Shown: piece by piece, positions 59,063-64,000 of the stretch
How positions within the stretch are numbered: the stretch's first letter is position 1
How the letters are laid out: every line of letters starts with the position of its first letter
Origin: Orbilia blumenaviensis
Taxonomy: Eukaryota > Ascomycota > Orbiliomycetes > Orbiliales > Orbiliaceae
Direction of reading: 5' to 3'
Length of the DNA stretch: 64,000 nt
Assembly: GCA_036872755.1 (NCBI GenBank)
Contig: JAVHNS010000013.1
Coordinates: 310,001-374,000 of the forward strand
Notes under the pieces: model-generated
What the model was told of the DNA's origin: nothing
What the model saw: only the letters and a program-made list of their open reading frames with translations
Databases searched by the model: none
Position numbers and translations under genes: made by a program

Positions 59063-61120
59063 ATGATGCCGCCAGTTGTGCCTCTTCAGATCTTCCAGTG
59101 CGGTGCCACCGACTGGGAGCAATCATCGTCCGCATCCACTTCCACTTCTACTTCTGCTTCTGCGTCTGCGTCCGCTTCCGCTTCCACGTCCGTTAGTTCT
59201 TTTGTTAGTTATAACGTTAACGAGGACGCTGTTGACATCCCGCTGCACGCTCAGTCAATTCTCTCTCCAACCTCCATCCCTCTTCCCGTCACCCCTAGGA
59301 TCACCTTGAATTGCTCTACTTCCGCAGACGGAGCTCTCGACCTTGAGCCGGCTAGTGGTGATATAAATTCCGACCCCTCGTCTCCAGATACTGTCATAGC
59401 GGCCCCTGTTGATCCCCTGCCAGCCTCAACGTCAGCTGCCACAACCATTACCAATAACAACAACAATACCAATACTGCAACTCAGCCCGAAAATAAATCC
59501 TCAGGCGAGGCCCCCAAATCCGACGAAGCGGCTCTCCTCCCTCGCTCGAAATCCTTCTTGCAACACCGAAAGGGTATCAAATCTGTTGAAGTCCCTCGCC
59601 AGCGCATCCTCGAAGCTCTCATCGCTCGCCAGGCTGGTCCTCAAACAGCTAATCCGATGGCGGCATCTGGGATGAAGTCCCCAGGCTTATGGGCTCCCTC
59701 AAACCTCAATTTGGACGCTCGAGGCCGGCCAGGATTCATGGCTCTACAGTCGCCATGCTTTTACCATCAGCGATTCGACCCCGTAATCGATGTCGAAAGA
59801 GTCGTGGACGAAATTGCCCATCAAGATGAAATGAACATGTCTCACTCGGACTACTTAAAGACAGCCACCAGCGTCAGGGAAATCAGCCGCCAATTGAACC
59901 GACGAACAATCAAATCAGCCGTTCAGAATGTCATGATTGTCACAAAAGCCAGGGACAACTCTCTTGTTGTCCTGACCAGGGAGGTTGCCTTGTGGCTTAT
60001 GCAGACACCTCGATACGGCAAACCCCTTGGTGTCAATGTCTACGTCGATAAGAAACTCAAAGTATCAAAACGTTTCGACGCCGATGGTCTAATCAAAGAG
60101 AATCCCGAACTCGACGGAAAGCTCAAATACTGGACACCCGATATGTGTTACAGTTCCCCCGATACTTTTGACCTTGTTCTTACTCTTGGAGGAGATGGAA
60201 CCGTCCTATTTACTTCGTGGCTCTTCCAGGCTGTCGTCCCACCGATCCTCAGCTTCTCTTTAGGCTCCCTTGGCTTCCTTACAAATTTCAAGTTCGAGGA
60301 GTACAAGAAGCACCTGGACAAAGTTTTGAATGATGGTACAAGGGTTAGCATGAGAATGCGTTTCACATGTACTGTGTTCAGAGCTGAGCCTGGTGAAAAC
60401 GAGCCTATCGAGGGTGAGAGGTTCGAAGTCTTAAATGGTAAGCTTTTTTTTCCCTTTACGTACACTGTGTAACCACACCTTTGAAGCGTACATACTAATT
60501 GCTAATGTTCTTCTTGTTCAGAACTTGTCATTGACCGTGGCCCGTCGCCATACGTTTCCCATATGGAGCTTTATGGTGATGACGATCATATCACCACTGT
60601 TGCCGCTGATGGTTGCATATTTTCCACTCCAACCGGATCCACTGCTTACTCCCTCTCTGCTGGCGGCTCTCTTGTTCACCCAGACATTCCAGCAATCCTG
60701 GTCACTCCGATCTGCCCACACACTCTTTCTTTCCGTCCCATGATTCTTAGCGACTCCATGCTCCTTCGTGTCAACATCCCTGAGGGCTCTCGCGCAACGG
60801 CCTGGTGTAGTTTTGATGGCCGTGCTCGACTCGAACTTCGCCAAGGTGACTATATCACCATCGCAGCATCCAAATACCCATTCCCCACCGTGCTCAGCCA
60901 GCCGCAGGAGTGGATTGATAGTATCCAAAGGACCCTGCAGTGGAATAAGCGTGCAGCTGCCCAAAAGGCATTTGTGAAGAGCACTGGGGACTCCGAGCTC
61001 GACTTGGAGGATGAGTGGGATATTGATACCACTGATGACAGTGGTATTTACACCGATGATGGAGATGGAAGCGCATCGAGTCCCATGAGAAGGCAGATGA
61101 GTTTGTTGACCATGGCGTAG
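59063..61120 (+). CDS. NAD kinase
   Basis: ATP-NAD kinase, making NADP from NAD. Exons 59063-60437 and 60522-61120 (84-nt intron, GTAAGC...TTCAG) give 657 residues. The first 60 residues are low-complexity Ser/Thr/Ala (a near-repeat of Ser-Ala and Ser-Thr), and up to about residue 180 is probably disordered. The kinase domain has LVLTLGGDGTVLFTSWLF (GGDG at 376-379), PPILSFSLGSLGFLTNF, and after the intron DRGPSPYVSHMELY, FSTPTGSTAYSLSAGGS and ITPICPHTLSFRP-like VTPICPHTLSFRPMIL. The C-terminal tail is acidic. This pattern fits the cytosolic Utr1/Yef1 type better than mitochondrial Pos5, as no targeting peptide is obvious. An upstream exon cannot be excluded. Confidence 0.94.
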
Positions 61121-61200
61121 GTTGGATTAGTATACCGTCCTTCATCCCTTACATAAGCCGAATTGCTTATCAATCATGATTGCCTTCGGCTTTGTTTTCC

Positions 61201-61438
61201 CTGGCGTTACCATCCTTTCTTTCATTCTTTCCTTCCCGTTTATTTCATAATTACCTCTTTTTGTAATTATATAACCAGTGTGGCAGAACCTCTTATGGTT
61301 TTGTCCTTTTGCCTGGCGTTACCATCCTTTTTTCTTCTTTCCTTCCCGTTTATTTCATAATTACCTCTTTTTGTAATTATATAACTAGCGTGACAGAACC
61401 TCTTGTGGTTTTGTTTTACTACAGTGGCACTGGCGTTA
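61201..61438. repeat. Tandem 112-bp duplication, about 2.1 copies
   Basis: CTGGCGTTACCATCCTTT begins at 61201 and again at 61313, and CTGGCGTTA begins a third time at 61430. The first two units share nearly all of their sequence, including TTTCATAATTACCTCTTT and TGTAATTATATAAC. Confidence 0.9.
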
Positions 61439-62087
61439 TTGCTTCCATTCATTTTTTGGGGATTCAGTTTTTTTTTTGATATTGTTTTTGTGAAGCGTCC
61501 ATACATCGGGGAGAGGTGTTTTTTGATTACAGGAGTTTGATTCATTCGTTTCGTTCACTCGAATCTCGTGCGTACAGAGTGACTGATACATTCTTTTTTG
61601 GTCAGCCATTTGATCGATTGGACCCTCATTCTTTTTTCTTTTTTTTCACTTCATGATTGAAGATGCACATATTCATACGCCCACTACACTACGTACATAC
61701 ATACCATCATACTTTGCTTGTGGCTTTGTCATTGCAGAAGTTTTCTTTAGCATTTAATAGTTGGATACCTGGTGCAAATGGGGGGTTATTATACAGTGGT
61801 ACATGGAGTTGACTATCCCTCTTTATTCGTCTATCTTTTCTTCTTCTTTTCTTTCATTAATATTCCTTGACCTTATTTTTTTTGGCATTTTCCCGACTCT
61901 GACTTGATGTTGACCGTATTACCTAGCTTGTGGTCGAGCCTAATCTTTAGAGGGGAAAATTCTAGAGTAGCGAGAATACAGGATAGGTTCCTGGCGGCGG
62001 CGGCGTTGGATACCCTATACACCTGGGTATCTTCATAATATACCTGAAATATTTTGGTTGGAATCTACAAATGGCTCTATTTGAAGA

Positions 62088-62140
62088 TTTTTTTTTTATT
62101 TTTTTTTTTATTTTTTTTTTATTTTTTTTTTATTTTTTAT
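62088..62140. repeat. A-interrupted T tracts with about 11-bp spacing
   Basis: Runs of 9-11 T are separated by single A at 62098, 62110, 62121 and 62132. The spacing is near one helical turn. It lies in the 3' region of mS35. Confidence 0.75.
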
Positions 62141-62320
62141 CTTCATTTCCTCATGGCTATGTTCAGACACGATTCCAACATAATTATTCTAATATTTACA
62201 TATTTCATGTCCCCACAATAACTCGGAATATGTGCAAGAAACCATCCCTCAAAACAGCTAGAAGGAGTATTATATATACAAAGCCAAGGTACGTAATAGC
62301 TCAAAAGGCCCGCCCTTGTT

Positions 62321-64000
62321 TTAGGCCACCAAAACCGGTACTTCTTCACGAGCGTCCTCCAAAGTCGCAGTAGCGAGTCCATCTTCCCGCTTCTTCCCCG
62401 CTTCGAGCTCTAGTCTCTTTTGTTGTTGGGTTTGGTAATGGACGTAAGTCTTCAGCTGTTCCCACTGTCCCGGTGTTGCGTGCTTCTGCCAATCCTTTAG
62501 TCTCTTCAGTTCCAGCTTTTCTTTTGTCATCCTCCATTCTTTGGGGAAGCTGGGCTGCGCTTTGAATGTGTGGTGCCTGAAATCGAATGGAACATCTTCA
62601 AATGTATCCGTGTCATCCTATACCATCATGTCGTTAACATATGGAATTCTGTTGTCATATAATAGCTTTGTAAGGGTTACAAACCTTGGCTTCAATAATG
62701 AGCTTATCCATCAACTCGCTCAGCCACCTCTTATTCTGGTGCTGATGCTCAAACATCTCGCAGCTGAATTTCAACAGCTTTGATGTGGGGTTGTAACGAG
62801 CACCGCAGAGTTTGATCAATTTGTCAGTTTGCACACGGGTAAGCCCCAAATCTTCAGGACAGCACTCCATAACGACTTTTTTGTCCGTAGGGTGCGAGAC
62901 ACCCATATGTGTGGTGTACCTGAAGCGTAAGACTTGACCTGGGCCTGGTACTTGGAATGGTTTCACAAATTCTGGGAGATAACAATTAGCATCCGGAATT
63001 TGAAATCCAAATAGCGATATAAGAAAATAATATAGAAAACTTACTAGACAACCGAGGCATATCATAAACTGCTAATCTCGCATACTTTCTAGCCTCACGA
63101 TGCTCCTCCAACTCGTCATGGGCCATACTACTGATATCTGTCGAGTTCCAAGACCAAAGCATGGGATCCATGTCATCATCATCCTCACGTCTCGCTGGCG
63201 GCAGGAAAAACATATCCTTCGCCAGCTCCGGGCTCGGCCTCAATGGTCTGCTCTTAAATTCTTCAACGTGTCCCATCTTCTTCATCATGGTGCGCAAGCC
63301 CTTTTCTCCCATCTCCTCGAGCTCAGAGTTCCAGAGTGTCTCAGTAGCAGCGATAGCCTCGTCCGAAAGATCGCGAGATAGCTCTTGTCGGGTTTCTGTA
63401 CGTTTCTGAGGTAGACGCATGACAGCACGTGCATCATGTTCTGCTTGTTCGGGAGACAGCCCTTCGGCCAGACGCATTTTTATTTCCTCCTTTAGCATTG
63501 CATCTTCGTGCTGTTGAAGGCGGATAAGATCGTCCTTCAAGTCCTTTTCGGTTTCTTCGATGATACGTTTCATGAATTCCATTTCATCCTCTGGCTCATT
63601 TTCATCCCGCATAATGTTCATGATTTCAGACTCCGAGAACCCAACGTTGCCAATCAAGCTGTTGATATCAGAAAGATCTGCCATTCCTTCGAGGTCCTCC
63701 TCTGATATATCCTCCGGTTTAAGTGGAACATAGCCGTGTGCCTTATATTTTGGATCGTGACGAGAACGACCGGTAGCCGCCAGCTGGTCGAGCTCACTAT
63801 CCGTCATGTGGAGCTTTGAAAACAGATTTTCGGGAGTAATTGGGTTATGAGGTAGCGTTTTAAGCTTTAAGGCCCGACGGGTTTTGAACGGAAGATTATA
63901 GTATTCTTGGGGTAATTCGGCGTCTCTGTCTCGTTGCTGGTCCTCTGGCCATCCCAAAAATTCGGCAGGGGTTGGCACGCCCTCAGCTTTGGCCTCAAGC
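62321..64000 (-). CDS. Mitochondrial small-subunit ribosomal protein mS35 (Rsm24), 5' end beyond window
   Basis: Mitoribosome small-subunit protein of the Rsm24/mS35 family. Exons visible: 64000-63045, 62971-62685 and 62617-62321, with introns of 73 and 67 nt; about 513 residues are present, and the N-terminus with its targeting peptide lies outside. Motifs: LGWPEDQQRDRDAELPQEYY, then an acidic coiled-coil-like segment (EETEKDLKDDLIRLQQ), then SMAHDELEEHREARKYARLAVYDMPRLS, and after splicing FVKPFQVPGPGQVLRFRYTTHMG followed by KVVMECCPEDLGLT, the conserved ribosomal core. The C-terminal exon is basic and helical (RMTKEKLELKRLKDWQKH). Its high Glu/Asp content in the N-terminal half is typical of fungal members. 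Confidence 0.88.

Larger units (their letters stand above)
61121..62320. other. Convergent 3' region with repeats
   Basis: T-rich region between the NAD kinase and mS35 stops. Contains a 112-bp tandem duplication (61201-61430) and interrupted T tracts (62088-62140). No gene seen. Confidence 0.65.

Noticed and set aside
1..64000. CRISPR arrays, tRNA/5S rRNA genes, complete biosynthetic gene cluster
   Set aside because: No regularly spaced repeats, no convincing internal promoter boxes with cloverleaf, and no PKS, NRPS or terpene cyclase were seen by eye; a tRNAscan run would settle the tRNA point.

Overview
The window is nuclear DNA of a filamentous ascomycete. Genes are split by short introns (about 50-100 nt) with GTATGT/GTAAGT-type donors and CTAAC/CTGAC-like branch sites. 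Intergenic spaces are long and AT-rich, and the proteins are fungal (Cdc14, PTPA, Nhp2, PhoA-type acid phosphatase, UGA4-like permease, Ecm33-like protein, mS35). The style resembles Leotiomycetes/Helotiales, but that placement is inference. No CRISPR array, operon, tRNA or rRNA gene was found.

Layout. 1-22.5 kb is gene-poor and accessory: a tyrosinase cut by the left edge, an SDR with a changed catalytic residue, a wax-synthase/MBOAT-like acyltransferase, about 5 kb without a gene, a second SDR, a membrane-anchored laccase-type multicopper oxidase, a secreted acid phosphatase, an L-domain/Ecm33-like membrane protein and an alpha/beta hydrolase. 22.5-42 kb is mainly housekeeping: Pcc1 (KEOPS), Cdc14 phosphatase, an unknown secreted/type I membrane protein, about 4.4 kb without a gene, an F-box protein, spermidine synthase with an inferred 4-nt microexon, exosome subunit Rrp46, a PP2A activator (PTPA) and Nhp2. 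43-55 kb is accessory again: an ascorbate-oxidase-like multicopper oxidase, a GABA/amino-acid permease with 13 exons, an unknown small membrane protein, and a convergent glycosyltransferase/cytochrome P450 pair. After about 4 kb without a gene come NAD kinase and the mitoribosomal protein mS35, which runs off the right edge.

How the genes relate. No polyketide synthase, NRPS or terpene cyclase is present, so this is not a complete biosynthetic cluster. There is a concentration of copper phenol oxidases (one tyrosinase, two multicopper oxidases with different type-1 axial residues) among SDRs and secreted hydrolases, which fits melanin, phenolic or cell-surface chemistry. The housekeeping genes are functionally unrelated neighbours. 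All exon joins were made by hand translation and checked for frame; most spliced genes sum to a whole number of codons and join conserved motifs. I did not find a clearly new system. The best leads are the spermidine synthase microexon, the inactive-looking SDR, the stalked tyrosinase and the unknown membrane protein at 27.2-29.4 kb.
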